In this document: positions 8,956 to 18,503 of the stretch, one piece after another
Numbering within the stretch: the stretch's first letter is position 1
Layout of the letters: the number at the start of each line of letters is the position of its first letter
Assembly: GCF_017744015.1 (NCBI RefSeq)
Contig: NZ_JAGHRA010000005.1
Coordinates: forward strand, 164,855-228,854
Direction of reading: 5' to 3'
Length of the DNA: 64,000 nt
From: Paracoccus sp. R12_2
GTDB lineage: Bacteria > Pseudomonadota > Alphaproteobacteria > Rhodobacterales > Rhodobacteraceae
The notes under the pieces: generated by a model
Databases searched by the model: none
Told to the model about the DNA's origin: nothing
The model's input: only the letters and a program-made list of their open reading frames with translations
Position numbers and translations under genes: made by a program

Positions 8956-10011
8956 ATGAAGCATGTGAAACTTGGCGGCAGCGATGTCGAGGTCAGCGAA
9001 ATCTGTCTTGGCACCATGACCTTCGGCAGCCAGACGGCGGAACCCGACGCGCATGCACAGCTGGACCGGGCCGCCGATGCGGGCATGTCGTTCATCGACA
9101 CAGCCGAGATGTATCCCGTCAATCCCGTGCGTCGCGAGACGATCGGCGTCACCGAACAGATTATCGGCCGCTGGATGGCGCGCGAGGGCAATCGCGACCG
9201 GGTTCAGATCGCCACCAAGATCACCGGCCCCAGCCAGATGGTGCGCGACAGCGCGCCCTATCACGGCGCCACGGTGCGGGCCTGTATCGACGCCTCGCTG
9301 CGCAGGCTGCAGACCGACCGGATCGATCTTTATCAGCTTCACTGGCCGGTTCGCGGCACATGGGCATTCCGCCAGAACTGGACCTATGCGCCGACCCCCG
9401 GCAAGCAGCAGGTTCTGGATCACATGGCGGATATCCTTGATGCGGTGGGCGAGGCCGTGTCGTCCGGCAAGCTGCGGGCTTTCGGCCTGTCGAACGAAAC
9501 GGCATGGGGGCTGGCGCGTTGGTGCGACGTTGCCGACCGTGTGGGCGGACCGCGTGTCGCCGCGATCCAGAACGAATATTCCCTGCTGTACCGACTATAC
9601 GATACGGATCTTGCCGAGACCGCGTTGCAGGAGGATGTGACGCTGCTGGGATTCTCGCCGCTTGCTGCCGGTCTGTTGACCGGAAAATACGCGGGCGGGG
9701 CGTTGCCCGATGGCAGTCGCGCGGCGGTGGACAAGCAGACCGGCGGGATGGGCAATCTGGGTGGGCGCAAGACCACGCGGGCAATCGCGGCGACCGAGGC
9801 CTATCGCAGGCTGGCGGCGGAACATGGGTGGGATCCGGTGCACATGGCCATCGCCTGGCAACTGACCAGGCCGTTCAAGAATATCCCGATCATCGGGGCA
9901 ACAGATATCGACCAGCTTGATCATCTTATCGCCGGGCTGGATCGCCCCATGGCGCAGGATCTGGTCAAGGCCATTGACCGTCTGCACAAGGAATACCCGC
10001 TGCCTTACTAG
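8956..10011 (+). CDS. Aldo-keto reductase, Tas-like
   Basis: A 351-residue NADP-dependent aldo-keto reductase closely resembling the E. coli Tas group. It starts KHVKLGGSDVEVSEICLGTMTFG and continues DAHAQLDRAADAGMSFIDTAEMYPV, which holds the catalytic Asp and Tyr of the TIM barrel. The lysine is in IATKITGPS and the His in DLYQLHWPVR. The insertion after the sixth strand and the C-terminal IPIIGATDIDQL cofactor loop are present. The substrate is unknown; Tas proteins reduce a range of aldehydes. It is 70 bases downstream of the transporter and probably has its own promoter. Confidence 0.9.
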   Translation: MKHVKLGGSDVEVSEICLGTMTFGSQTAEPDAHAQLDRAADAGMSFIDTAEMYPVNPVRRETIGVTEQIIGRWMAREGNRDRVQIATKITGPSQMVRDSAPYHGATVRACIDASLRRLQTDRIDLYQLHWPVRGTWAFRQNWTYAPTPGKQQVLDHMADILDAVGEAVSSGKLRAFGLSNETAWGLARWCDVADRVGGPRVAAIQNEYSLLYRLYDTDLAETALQEDVTLLGFSPLAAGLLTGKYAGGALPDGSRAAVDKQTGGMGNLGGRKTTRAIAATEAYRRLAAEHGWDPVHMAIAWQLTRPFKNIPIIGATDIDQLDHLIAGLDRPMAQDLVKAIDRLHKEYPLPY

Positions 10012-10122
10012 GCGTTTTTCGGGGTGCGGCATGGTTTCCGCGGCTTTGGTTCAGACGGGCATTGATGAAATCGGTACCGCGCCTATCTTGTTGACAAGCA
10101 AGGCAAGTGATGGGGGCCGTGA

Positions 10123-11049
10123 ATGGCTGGCGATCCATATGCGGCGCTGGGGCTGACCAGATCGGCCACCGACGCCGATATCAAGAAGGCGTATCGCAAG
10201 ATCGCCAAGACAGACCATCCGGACCTGAACCCGGATGCCGCCGCGACAGAGCGGTTCAAGGCCGCGTCGTCGGCCTATGACCTGCTGAAGGATCCCGAAC
10301 AGCGCCGCCGTTTCGACGCGGGCGAAATCGACGAACAGGGGCAAGAGCGTCCGCAGCGCCGCACCTATCGCGAACACGCCGAGGCCGCGGGAAATCCCTA
10401 TGCGCGCAGCTATGGCTTCGACGGCGATCCCGATCTGTCGGACGTCTTTTCGGATCTGTTCGGCGGCCGTGCGGGGGCGGGGTTCCGGCAGGGCGGTTTC
10501 CAGCAGGGGACCGGCCGCGATTTCCACATGCGCGGGCAGGATTATCGCTTCTCGCTGGAAGTCGATTTCATGACCGCCGCCAAGGGTGGCAAGACGCGCA
10601 TCACGCTGCCCGACGGCGGCGGCCTTGAGGTGACGATCCCGAAGGGTGTCCGCGACGGCCAGACGATCCGGCTGAAGGGCAAGGGCGGTGCGGGCATGGG
10701 GCAGGGCGGGCCGGGCGATGCCTATCTGACCATCGCCGTGGCCGACCATCCCGATTTCCGGCGCGAGGGCGATGACATCTTCCTGACCCTGCCCATCGGG
10801 ATCGACGAGGCGGTGCTGGGCGGAAAGGTCGCCGCCCCGACCGTCGACGGGCCGGTGAACCTGACGATTCCGAAAGGTGCCAGCAGCGGACAGAAGCTGC
10901 GCCTTCGCGGGCGCGGGATCAACGGCGGCGATCAGCAGGTCGAACTGAAGATCGTGATGCCGCCCACGGTGGATGAGGATCTGTCCCGCTTCATGGAAGA
11001 ATGGCGCCGGTCTCATGGCTATGATCCGCGCCGGGGAATGGCGTCATGA
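10123..11049 (+). CDS. cbpA: DnaJ-class co-chaperone, CbpA-like
   Basis: A 308-residue type II J-domain protein. The J-domain covers about residues 5-65, with the essential His-Pro-Asp at 32-34. A Gly/Phe/Arg-rich linker follows (about 85-130), then two beta-barrel client-binding domains (from DYRFSLEVDFMTAAKGGKTR to the C-terminus). There is no Cys-rich zinc finger, which separates it from DnaJ. It stimulates DnaK ATPase activity. The next gene overlaps by four bases and encodes a CbpM-like modulator, matching the cbpA-cbpM pair known from enterobacteria. Confidence 0.92.
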   Translation: MAGDPYAALGLTRSATDADIKKAYRKIAKTDHPDLNPDAAATERFKAASSAYDLLKDPEQRRRFDAGEIDEQGQERPQRRTYREHAEAAGNPYARSYGFDGDPDLSDVFSDLFGGRAGAGFRQGGFQQGTGRDFHMRGQDYRFSLEVDFMTAAKGGKTRITLPDGGGLEVTIPKGVRDGQTIRLKGKGGAGMGQGGPGDAYLTIAVADHPDFRREGDDIFLTLPIGIDEAVLGGKVAAPTVDGPVNLTIPKGASSGQKLRLRGRGINGGDQQVELKIVMPPTVDEDLSRFMEEWRRSHGYDPRRGMAS

Positions 11050-11381
11050 CCCGCTATTATTCCGAAGCCGAGGTCGTCACCCTGATCGACGATCTGACCC
11101 AGCCCAGATTGCGGACATTCCTGCACGCCCGCATCGTGCAGCCCGTCGTGACGCCTGAAGGTCCGGGTTTCCGAGAGGCCGACGTGGCGCGGCTGCAACT
11201 GCTGTGCGATCTCAGCGAGGGCTATCAGTTGCCCGAGGACTCGCTGCAACTGGTGATGTCGCTGATCGATCAGTTGAACACTGCGCGCGGCGACATGCGC
11301 GCGCTGATGCGCGCGGTCGCCAGTGAACCCGACGAGGTGCGCATCCGCATCCATCGCAGCGTGCGGCAGGTCAGAGACTGA
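11046..11381 (+). CDS. cbpM: CbpM-like chaperone modulator
   Basis: A 111-residue protein with a MerR-like N-terminal fold: YYSEAEVVTLIDDLTQPRLR, then VVTPEGPGFREADVARLQLL, followed by a coiled C-terminal half. In E. coli CbpM binds the CbpA J-domain and blocks its stimulation of DnaK. The four-base overlap with the CbpA-like gene implies coupled synthesis of co-chaperone and inhibitor. Sequence similarity to E. coli CbpM is modest, so the call leans on the fold and gene pairing. A DNA-binding MerR role is less likely because the protein lacks an effector domain. Confidence 0.8.
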   Translation: MTRYYSEAEVVTLIDDLTQPRLRTFLHARIVQPVVTPEGPGFREADVARLQLLCDLSEGYQLPEDSLQLVMSLIDQLNTARGDMRALMRAVASEPDEVRIRIHRSVRQVRD

Positions 11382-11497
11382 CATCCGCCGGTTGCGGGCG
11401 CAGCCACAGGTCACGGAATGGTCACGTGAATGTCGCGAAAGCGTCGCCTGGTCACGCCAGAACGCATGGGACACCCTGAAATCCGGAGGTTATTCCC

Positions 11498-13663
11498 ATG
11501 CGTCTGATGCTGACGTCCCTGATCGCGCTGACGGCCGCCGCGCCGGCCGCCCTGTCGCAAGAGGCTGGCAATTCCGTCTTCAACCGCATCGCCAGCTTCG
11601 CCACCGCGATGAACATCGCCGAGGGCGAAGACCGCGCCGCCGAAAACAGCGCCGAGATCATGGTCGCGACCGAAGACGGCAACAGGCTGATATATTCCGA
11701 CAGCCCGCTGGAATCGCTGGGGATGATCGACATCAGCGATCCCGCCGCGCCGATGCCGTTGGGCCATATCGCGATGGACGGCGAACCCACGACCGCCGTT
11801 GTCGTCGGATCGACCGCGTTCGTCGGGGTGAACACCTCGGACAGCTTTACCGATCCGTCAGGCGTTCTGCGCAGCGTGGATCTGGACAGCAAGACCATCA
11901 CCGACAGCTGCGAGATCGGCGGGCAGCCCGACTCGGTTGCGGTCAACAAGGATGGCACCCAGATCGCGATCGCGATCGAGAACGAGCGCGACGAGGATCT
12001 GAATGACGGCGCGATCCCGCAGATGCCTGCCGGTCTCGTGGTGACCATCCCGGTCAATGCCGGCGCCGCCGACTGTGCGGGGCTGCAGAAGATCGACATG
12101 ACCGGTCTTGCCGAGGTCGCGGGCGACGATCCCGAGCCGGAATACCTGTCCTATAACGAGGCCGGCGATCTGGCGGTCACGTTGCAGGAAAACAACCACA
12201 TCGTCATCGTTTCGAACGGTCAGGTCGCAAGTCATTTCAGCGCCGGAAGCGTCGATCTGGACGGCATCGACACCGAAAGCGACGGTCAGATCGACCCGAC
12301 CGGCAGTCTTGCGGGCATCCCGCGCGAACCCGATGCGGTGGCGTGGCTGGACAACGACCATCTGGTGACCGCGAACGAAGGCGACTGGAACGGCGGCAGC
12401 CGTGGTTTCACGATCTGGTCCAAGGATGGCAGCGTCGTCTATGACAGCGGCAATCTGCTGGAGCAGAAGCTGATCGAGCTTGGTCACTACCCCGACAAGC
12501 GCGCGGGCAAGAAGGGTGGCGAGCCCGAGGCGGTCATCACCGCCACCTATGATGGCACGCCGATGATCTTCGTCGCGTCCGAGCGCGGCAGCATCGTCTT
12601 TGCCTTCGATGCGACGGACCCCGCCAAGCCGCAACTGATCCAGGCTCTGCCTTCGGGGATCGGGCCGGAAGGTCTGGTGGCGATTCCGCAGCGCGACCTG
12701 TTCGCCACCGCGAACGAAACCGATCTGGGCGAGGACGGCGCGGCGCGCGCACATGTCATGATCTATCAGCGCCAGCAGGGACCGGCGGCCTATCCCCAGA
12801 TCACCTCGGCCGGCGCCGATGAACTGATCCCATGGGGGGCGTTGTCGGCACTGACGGTCGATCCGGCAGATCCGACGCGGCTTTATGCAGTCAGCGACAG
12901 TTTCTATTCCGCTGCACCTGCGATCTTCACCATCGACGCATCGCAGCAGCCCGCGCGGATCACCGCACGCACCATCGTTACCCGCGACGGACAACCGGCA
13001 GAGAAGCTTGATCTGGAAGGTATCGTCTCGGACGGGCAGGGCGGGTTCTGGCTGGCCTCGGAAGGAAACTCTGAAAAAGAGGTGCCGTATGCCGTTCTGC
13101 ACGTCGATACATCCGGCGCGATCATTCAGGAAATCGGCTTGCCCGATGCGCTGGCCGCGCATGAAAAGCGCTTCGGCTTCGAAGGGATCGAGATGGTCGA
13201 TGGCAAGCTGTGGCTGGCCGTTCAGCGCGAATGGGGCGACGACCCGGAAGGACATGTGAAGCTGCTGCAGCTGGATCCGTCGAGCGGCGAATGGTCCGGC
13301 GTGCACTATCCGATCGAATCGGGGGAAGGCTGGGTCGGGCTGTCGGACCTCGCCGCCCATGATGGCGCGTTGTACCTGATCGAGCGCGACAACCTGATCG
13401 GCGACAGGGCGGCGCTGAAGCAGGTCACCCGGATTTCCCTGGCAGAGATGACCCCGGCCCCGCTTGATGCTGAGCTGCCGGTCGTCACCAAGGAGGTGGT
13501 GCGCGATCTGCTGCCGGATCTGAAATCGGCCGGAGGCTATGTCGTGGACAAGGTCGAGGGCCTGGCCATCGCCCCGGACGGGACGGCATATGTCGCGACC
13601 GACAATGATGGTGTCGATGACAGTTCGGGCGAGACGATGTTCTGGTCCTTCAAGCTGGACTGA
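11498..13663 (+). CDS. Exported esterase-like/phytase-family beta-propeller protein
   Basis: A 721-residue exported protein. The signal peptide is [20 protein letters not shown], cleaved near SQEAG. The first half (about 25-420) reads as a beta-propeller with repeats such as [20 protein letters not shown] and [18 protein letters not shown]. The second half (about 430-715) matches the esterase-like phytase domain (PF13449 type), with [52 protein letters not shown] and [20 protein letters not shown]. Such proteins are periplasmic or extracellular, probably metal-binding and phosphoester-active, but substrates are mostly untested. A GGAGG site precedes the ATG. It is monocistronic. Confidence 0.82.
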   Translation: MRLMLTSLIALTAAAPAALSQEAGNSVFNRIASFATAMNIAEGEDRAAENSAEIMVATEDGNRLIYSDSPLESLGMIDISDPAAPMPLGHIAMDGEPTTAVVVGSTAFVGVNTSDSFTDPSGVLRSVDLDSKTITDSCEIGGQPDSVAVNKDGTQIAIAIENERDEDLNDGAIPQMPAGLVVTIPVNAGAADCAGLQKIDMTGLAEVAGDDPEPEYLSYNEAGDLAVTLQENNHIVIVSNGQVASHFSAGSVDLDGIDTESDGQIDPTGSLAGIPREPDAVAWLDNDHLVTANEGDWNGGSRGFTIWSKDGSVVYDSGNLLEQKLIELGHYPDKRAGKKGGEPEAVITATYDGTPMIFVASERGSIVFAFDATDPAKPQLIQALPSGIGPEGLVAIPQRDLFATANETDLGEDGAARAHVMIYQRQQGPAAYPQITSAGADELIPWGALSALTVDPADPTRLYAVSDSFYSAAPAIFTIDASQQPARITARTIVTRDGQPAEKLDLEGIVSDGQGGFWLASEGNSEKEVPYAVLHVDTSGAIIQEIGLPDALAAHEKRFGFEGIEMVDGKLWLAVQREWGDDPEGHVKLLQLDPSSGEWSGVHYPIESGEGWVGLSDLAAHDGALYLIERDNLIGDRAALKQVTRISLAEMTPAPLDAELPVVTKEVVRDLLPDLKSAGGYVVDKVEGLAIAPDGTAYVATDNDGVDDSSGETMFWSFKLD

Positions 13664-13774
13664 ACATTAACGGCAATATCTGCCGCGGCTGCCCAGAGGT
13701 CGCCGCGGCATCGGCGCCGGACCGGAATCGCCGGGAGCCGATTTTTCAGTTGCAGTCCAAGCCGCGACACCCTA

Positions 13775-13809
13775 TCCCGTGCGGCGGGACACCCTTCCCC
13801 AACGAAGGG
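13775..13809 (+). ncRNA. Two-hairpin serC leader, candidate serC RNA motif
   Basis: Two adjacent stem-loops lie 25-59 bases before the serC start. The first pairs TCCCG at 13775-13779 with CGGGA at 13785-13789. The second pairs CCCTTC at 13792-13797 with GAAGGG at 13804-13809 and is followed by CTTTTA. A serC RNA motif upstream of serC has been described in Alphaproteobacteria, and the position and two-hairpin form fit it. The second hairpin with its short T run could act as an attenuator. The match was made by eye, not with a covariance model. Confidence 0.55.
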
Positions 13810-13833
13810 CTTTTAGCTGGAAGGCTGAGTCAC

Positions 13834-14979
13834 ATGACTGATCTGACGATCCCGGCCGCGCGGCCGGCAAATCCGCGTTTTTCGTCTGGCCCATGCGCCA
13901 AATTCCCCGAATATGATCTGAACTTGCTGTCCGGCGCTCCTCTGGGCCGCTCGCACCGTGCCGCTGTCGGCAAGGCAAAGCTGGCCGAAGCAATCGACAA
14001 GACGCGCGAGGTTCTGGGCGTTCCCGCAGATTACCGCATCGGCATCGTTCCGGCCTCGGATACCGGCGCGGTCGAGATGGCCATGTGGACCATGCTGGGC
14101 GCCCGCCCCGTCGAGATGCTGGCTTGGGAAAGCTTCGGCGAAGGCTGGGTCACCGACGCGGTCAAGCAGCTGAAGCTGGACGCCACCATCCGCAAGGCCG
14201 ATTACGGCCAGATCGTCGATTTCGCCGAAGTCGATTTCGACAAGGATGTCGTCTTCACCTGGAACGGCACGACCAGCGGCGTGCGCGTGCCGAATGGGAA
14301 TGCCATTCCGGCCGACCGCGATGGCTTGACCATCTGCGACGCCACCAGCGCCGCGTTCGCCATGGATCTGCCCTTTGACAAGCTGGATGTCGTGACCTTC
14401 AGCTGGCAGAAGGTGCTGGGCGGCGAGGCCGCGCATGGCATGCTGATCCTGTCGCCCCGCGCGGTCGAGCGGCTGGAAAGCTTTACCCCCGACCGTCCGC
14501 TGCCCAAGATCTTTCGCTTGACCAAGGGCGGCAAGCTGATCGAAGGCATCTTCCGTGGCGAGACGATCAACACGCCCTCGATGCTGGCGGTCGAAGACTA
14601 TCTGGCAGCCCTGAACTGGGCGCAGCAGATCGGCGGGTTGCAGGGACTGATCGCGCGTGCCGATGCCAATGCAAAGGCCGTGCGCGATTTCATCGCCGAC
14701 AAGGACTGGATCGCCGATCTGGCTGATGATCCGGCGACGGCATCGACGACCAGCGTCTGCCTGAAATTCACCGATCCGGCGATCAAGGACGGGGCCAGCT
14801 TTGCCAAGGCCGTGGCAAAGCGGCTGGAAAAAGAGGGCGTGGCGCTGGATGCCGGTGCATATCGTGATGCGCCTGCCGGGCTGCGGATCTGGTGCGGATC
14901 GACTGTCGAGGCGGCAGATGTCGCGGCGCTGATGCCGTGGATCGAACATGCCTATCGCGCGGAACTGGCCGCGCAGTAA
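13834..14979 (+). CDS. serC: Phosphoserine aminotransferase
   Basis: A PLP enzyme of 381 residues that makes phosphoserine from 3-phosphohydroxypyruvate and glutamate, and also acts in the pyridoxal phosphate pathway in many bacteria. It belongs to the long alphaproteobacterial/archaeal-like form: [11 protein letters not shown] and [16 protein letters not shown] at the N-terminus, the PLP lysine in [14 protein letters not shown], and the phosphate-binding end [16 protein letters not shown]. The start is the ATG at 13834 behind a GGAAGG site; the frame is open upstream but covers the structured leader. serA follows 120 bases downstream, so the two form the serine pathway unit. Confidence 0.95.
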   Translation: MTDLTIPAARPANPRFSSGPCAKFPEYDLNLLSGAPLGRSHRAAVGKAKLAEAIDKTREVLGVPADYRIGIVPASDTGAVEMAMWTMLGARPVEMLAWESFGEGWVTDAVKQLKLDATIRKADYGQIVDFAEVDFDKDVVFTWNGTTSGVRVPNGNAIPADRDGLTICDATSAAFAMDLPFDKLDVVTFSWQKVLGGEAAHGMLILSPRAVERLESFTPDRPLPKIFRLTKGGKLIEGIFRGETINTPSMLAVEDYLAALNWAQQIGGLQGLIARADANAKAVRDFIADKDWIADLADDPATASTTSVCLKFTDPAIKDGASFAKAVAKRLEKEGVALDAGAYRDAPAGLRIWCGSTVEAADVAALMPWIEHAYRAELAAQ

Positions 14980-14996
14980 ATCGCGTCCCGCGACCG

Positions 14997-15050
14997 CCGG
15001 GGGCTGTCTGCCCCCGGACCCCCGAGGATATTTCTTCAAAGAAGATGATC
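14997..15050. repeat. Rhodobacterales-type intergenic stem-loop element between serC and serA
   Basis: An 8-bp GC stem, CCGGGGGC at 14997-15004 with GCCCCCGG at 15010-15017, is followed by ACCCCCGAGGATATTT and a TTCTTCAAAGAA dyad. I recall this combination as a dispersed intergenic element in Paracoccus and Rhodobacter genomes. It lies between two genes of the same pathway and may terminate or attenuate transcription before serA, but it has no long T run on the plus strand. Only one copy is present in this window. Confidence 0.55.
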
Positions 15051-15099
15051 AGTCACCTGCGAGGCACGGGCCCGGGTGCAGTATATGAGGATGAATTAC

Positions 15100-16689
15100 A
15101 TGCCGAAGGTTCTTGTATCGGACAAGCTGTCGGAAACCGCCGTCCAGATCTTTCGCGACCGTGGGGTCGAGGTGGATTACCTGCCCGATCTGGGCAAGGA
15201 CAAGGAAAAGCTGGCCGAGGTGATCGGCCAGTATGACGGTCTGGCGATCCGTTCGGCCACGAAGGTCACGGACAAGCTGCTGGCGAACGCGACCAATCTG
15301 AAGGTCGTGGGCCGTGCGGGGATCGGGGTCGATAATGTCGATATTCCCGCCGCCTCGAAGAAGGGGGTGATCGTGATGAACACGCCCTTCGGCAACTCGA
15401 TCACCACAGCGGAACATGCCATCGCGATGATGTTCGCGGTGGCGCGGCAATTGCCAGAAGCCAGCACCAGCACCCATGCCGGCAAGTGGGAAAAGAGCCG
15501 CTTCATGGGGGTCGAGCTGTTCAACAAGACACTTGGCGTGATCGGGGCGGGCAATATCGGGTCCATCGTGATCGACCGCGCGCTGGGGCTGCACATGAAG
15601 GTCCTGGCCTTCGATCCGTTCCTGTCCGAAGAACGCGCCAGGGAAATGGGCGTGACCAAGGTCGAGCTGGACGATCTTCTGGGCAAATCGGATTTCATCA
15701 CCTTCCACGTGCCGCTGACCGACAAGACGAAAAATATCCTGTCGCGCGAGAATATCGCCAAGCTGAAAAAGGGCGTCCGCGTCGTGAACTGCGCCCGTGG
15801 TGGCCTGGTCGACGAAGAAGCCCTGGCCGAGGCGCTGAAGGATGGCCGCGTCGCCGGGGCCGCGTTCGACGTGTTTGCGGTCGAGCCTGCGACCGAAAGC
15901 CCGCTGTTCAACCTGCCGAATGTCGTCGTGACGCCGCATCTGGGCGCCTCGACCACCGAAGCCCAGGAAAACGTGGCGCTGCAGGTGGCCGAGCAGATGT
16001 CGGACTATCTGCTGACCGGTGCGGTGCAGAACGCGCTGAACATGCCTTCGGTCACCGCCGAGGAAGCCGCCGTCATGGGGCCGTGGATCAAGCTGGCCAG
16101 CCATCTGGGCGCCTTCGTCGGGCAGATGACGGACGAACCGATCAAGGCGATCAACGTTCTGTATGATGGCGTCGTGTCCGAAATGAATCTGAACGCGCTG
16201 AATGCTTCGGTCATCGCGGGCGTGATGAAGGCGACCAATCCGGATGTGAACACCGTCTCGGCGCCGGTCATCGCCAAGGATCGCGGCATCCAGATCGCCA
16301 CGACGCGTCAGGATCAGGCGGGGGTGTTTGAAGGCTATATCAAGCTGACCGTTGTCACGGCCGAGCGCGAACGGTCGATTGCCGGGACCGTTTTCAGCGA
16401 CGGCAAGCCGCGCTTCATCCAGATCCGCGGCATCAACATCGACGCCGAAGTGGGCGAGCATATGCTGTACACGCGCAACAAGGACGTGCCGGGGGTCATC
16501 GGCGCGCTTGGCGGAACACTGGGCGATCTGGGGGTGAATATCGCGAACTTCACGCTGGGTCGGGCCGCGAACGGCGACGATGCCATCGCAATCCTGTATC
16601 TGGATGCGGCGATCAGCGACGAGGCGCTGGCCGCGCTGCAGGCGACGGGCAAGTTCCTGCAGGCCCGCAGGCTTCAGTTCGAGGTCTGA
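15100..16689 (+). CDS. serA: D-3-phosphoglycerate dehydrogenase
   Basis: A 529-residue enzyme that oxidises 3-phosphoglycerate, the first step of serine synthesis. Domains in order: the split substrate-binding domain; the Rossmann NAD-binding domain with GAGNIG at 149-154 and the catalytic Arg/Glu/His region (VNCARGGLVDEEAL, TPHLGASTTEAQENVA); the intervening allosteric domain; and a C-terminal ACT domain from about 455 (NIDAEVGEHMLYTRNKDVPG). This is the long type I form. The ATG at 15100 is nine bases after GAGG and precedes the conserved PKVLVSDKLSETA. In-frame starts just upstream are poorly spaced. Confidence 0.97.
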   Translation: MPKVLVSDKLSETAVQIFRDRGVEVDYLPDLGKDKEKLAEVIGQYDGLAIRSATKVTDKLLANATNLKVVGRAGIGVDNVDIPAASKKGVIVMNTPFGNSITTAEHAIAMMFAVARQLPEASTSTHAGKWEKSRFMGVELFNKTLGVIGAGNIGSIVIDRALGLHMKVLAFDPFLSEERAREMGVTKVELDDLLGKSDFITFHVPLTDKTKNILSRENIAKLKKGVRVVNCARGGLVDEEALAEALKDGRVAGAAFDVFAVEPATESPLFNLPNVVVTPHLGASTTEAQENVALQVAEQMSDYLLTGAVQNALNMPSVTAEEAAVMGPWIKLASHLGAFVGQMTDEPIKAINVLYDGVVSEMNLNALNASVIAGVMKATNPDVNTVSAPVIAKDRGIQIATTRQDQAGVFEGYIKLTVVTAERERSIAGTVFSDGKPRFIQIRGINIDAEVGEHMLYTRNKDVPGVIGALGGTLGDLGVNIANFTLGRAANGDDAIAILYLDAAISDEALAALQATGKFLQARRLQFEV

Positions 16690-16774
16690 GAACGCTTTCG
16701 CGCGCCGCTGGTTCTGGCGGCGCGCAACCCATGGGGCGGCAATTGCGTTCTGCACGCATGATGAAAGAGGCGGC

Positions 16775-17497
16775 ATGACACTTTACGCGATCGGCGATGT
16801 TCACGGTCAGCTTGACCTTCTGAAGGCGGCGCACGAGCGGGTCTTTCGCGATGGCGGACGTGACGCCCTGATCGCGCATGTGGGCGATCTGATCGACCGT
16901 GGACCCGACTCGCGCGGCGTCGTCGAATATCTTCTTCAGGGTAGTCTTTCGGGTCGTCCCTGGATCGTCACCCGTGGCAATCACGACCGTTTCCTGCCGG
17001 CGTTCCTGCGCAGCCCGGACTGGGTTGATCCGGGCCTAAGCTCGGGTCGGCACTGGGTCGATCATTCGGGGCTTGGGGCTGCGGCGACGCTGGCATCCTA
17101 TGGGCTGGACCCGACGATGCCGCACGACCGTCTGCTGGCCGAGGCACGGCGCGCCGTGCCGCATCGTCATGCGGACTTTCTGGCCGCGTTGCCGCTGTGG
17201 TTCCTGCATCGCGAGGCGCTGGTCGTTCATGCGGGTATCCGGCCGGGCAGGGATCTGCAGCAGCAGGCCGAACAGGATCTGGTCTGGATCCGCGAAGGCT
17301 TTCTGGGCAGCACGGCCGATCACGGACCCTTGGTGGTGCATGGCCACACGGCGATCGATACCGCAAGCCATCATGGGAACCGGCTGAACATCGACGGCGG
17401 CGCCGCATATGGGCGGCCGCTTTGTGCGGTTGCGATCGAAGGCCGGACGGTGCATCTGTTGACTGATGACGGGCGCGTGCCCGTGCTTCCGGAGTAA
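16775..17497 (+). CDS. Serine/threonine-type metallophosphoesterase
   Basis: A 240-residue calcineurin-like phosphatase of the PrpA/ApaH-like group. The two-metal motifs are GDVHGQ at 7-12, GDLIDRGPDS at 37-46, GNHDR at 68-72, the later VVHAGI and the C-terminal VVHGHT. Proteins of this size act on phosphoproteins or dinucleoside polyphosphates; the sequence does not decide which. An AGAGG site precedes the ATG at 16775. The creA gene follows after four bases, so the two are probably cotranscribed. Confidence 0.9.
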   Translation: MTLYAIGDVHGQLDLLKAAHERVFRDGGRDALIAHVGDLIDRGPDSRGVVEYLLQGSLSGRPWIVTRGNHDRFLPAFLRSPDWVDPGLSSGRHWVDHSGLGAAATLASYGLDPTMPHDRLLAEARRAVPHRHADFLAALPLWFLHREALVVHAGIRPGRDLQQQAEQDLVWIREGFLGSTADHGPLVVHGHTAIDTASHHGNRLNIDGGAAYGRPLCAVAIEGRTVHLLTDDGRVPVLPE

Positions 17498-17501
17498 GCT
17501 G

Positions 17502-17972
17502 ATGCTGCGATCTTTCATCCTTTCGATGTGTCTTGTTCCCTTTGCCGCAAGCGGTCAGGAGGTCGGCAAGGTAGGGGTGGACTGGGTCGGAAACGACATC
17601 GTTGTCGAGGCGATCCGCGATCCCAAGGTTGGCGGGGTGACCTGTCATCTTGCCTATTTCGAACGCTCGGTGCTGGATCGTCTCAGCCAGGGAAACTGGT
17701 TCGAGGACCCGTCGAACAGCGCGATCGAATGTGCGCAGACCGGTCCCATCGATCTGAGCCAGATCCAACGCGGCGAGGACGGCGAGGACGTGTTCAGCGA
17801 AGGTCGGTCGCTGATCTTCAAGTCGCTGCGCGTCAAGCGGATCTATGACGAGGAAAACCGCGTTCTGATCTATCTCGCCCACGCCAACGAGGTGAGCGAG
17901 GGATCTGCGAAGATGGCGATTTCGACGGTGCCCCTGTTTGATGCGACTGTTTCGGACGCGCCCGCGGAATAG
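17502..17972 (+). CDS. creA: CreA family protein
   Basis: A 156-residue exported protein. A signal peptide (LRSFILSMCLVPFAASG) precedes the CreA body: GKVGVDWVGNDIVVEAIRDP, then GVTCHLAYFERS and RSLIFKSLRVKRIYDEENRVLIYL. Function is unknown; in E. coli creA lies beside the CreBC two-component genes, which are absent here. The ATG at 17502 has GGAG upstream, overlapping the end of the phosphatase gene. Two Cys residues (C in GGVTCHL and SAIECAQ) may form a disulfide in the periplasm. Confidence 0.9.
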   Translation: MLRSFILSMCLVPFAASGQEVGKVGVDWVGNDIVVEAIRDPKVGGVTCHLAYFERSVLDRLSQGNWFEDPSNSAIECAQTGPIDLSQIQRGEDGEDVFSEGRSLIFKSLRVKRIYDEENRVLIYLAHANEVSEGSAKMAISTVPLFDATVSDAPAE

Positions 17973-18109
17973 GCGCGCGCCGAGCGAAACATCGCAATTT
18001 GCCTGCGTTTGAAGCAAAATTCGGGCGATCCGGTGGACAGAATCGCCGCACGGGATTAGAACCGCCTCCAGTCAGGCGACATGTCATGTCTGGTTATGGA
18101 AATATCGGG

Positions 18110-18442
18110 ATGCAGACACATAATCGCATAGCGAAATTCAGTCTTGGTCAGGTCGTCCGGCATCGTGACAGGCCGTTTCGCGGCGTGATCTTCGATGTGG
18201 ACCCCGAATTCGCCAATACCGAGGAATGGTACGAATCGATCCCCGAAGATGTGCGGCCTGAAAAGGATCAGCCCTTCTATCATCTTTATGCCGAGACCGA
18301 GGCGACCTATTACGTCGCTTACGTGTCCGAGCAGAACCTTGTGCCCGATGCGTCAGGCGAACCGCTGGAACATCCTGATGTGCCGGACATGTTCGGTGAC
18401 TTCAGCGACGGTCGCTATCCGCTGGTCGGCCATCTGAACTGA
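18110..18442 (+). CDS. hspQ: Heat shock protein HspQ
   Basis: A 110-residue HspQ/YccV-like protein. The motif KFSLGQVVRHRDRPFRGVIF and the segment YESIPEDVRPEKDQPFYHLY are typical. In enterobacteria HspQ binds hemimethylated oriC and acts as a specificity enhancer for the Lon protease. An in-frame ATG at 18086 would add eight residues; the ATG at 18110 gives the usual N-terminus. It stands alone, with 137 bases upstream and a convergent anti-sigma gene downstream. I could not identify a convincing heat-shock promoter. Confidence 0.9.
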   Translation: MQTHNRIAKFSLGQVVRHRDRPFRGVIFDVDPEFANTEEWYESIPEDVRPEKDQPFYHLYAETEATYYVAYVSEQNLVPDASGEPLEHPDVPDMFGDFSDGRYPLVGHLN

Positions 18443-18503
18443 GGCCTTCGCGGCGATCGGCCAGCGCCTGATCGGTGTCGTACGCAAATTCGTTCCTGGC
18501 AGT

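Noticed and set aside
10078..10122. Heat-shock (RpoH) promoter before the CbpA-like gene
   Set aside because: A CTTG and a TTGACA are visible near 10087-10096, but I cannot find a convincing -10 element at proper spacing.
15049..16776. A 575-residue minus-strand frame opposite serA
   Set aside because: serA is unmistakable, and the antisense product is His/Arg/Asp-rich shadow sequence.
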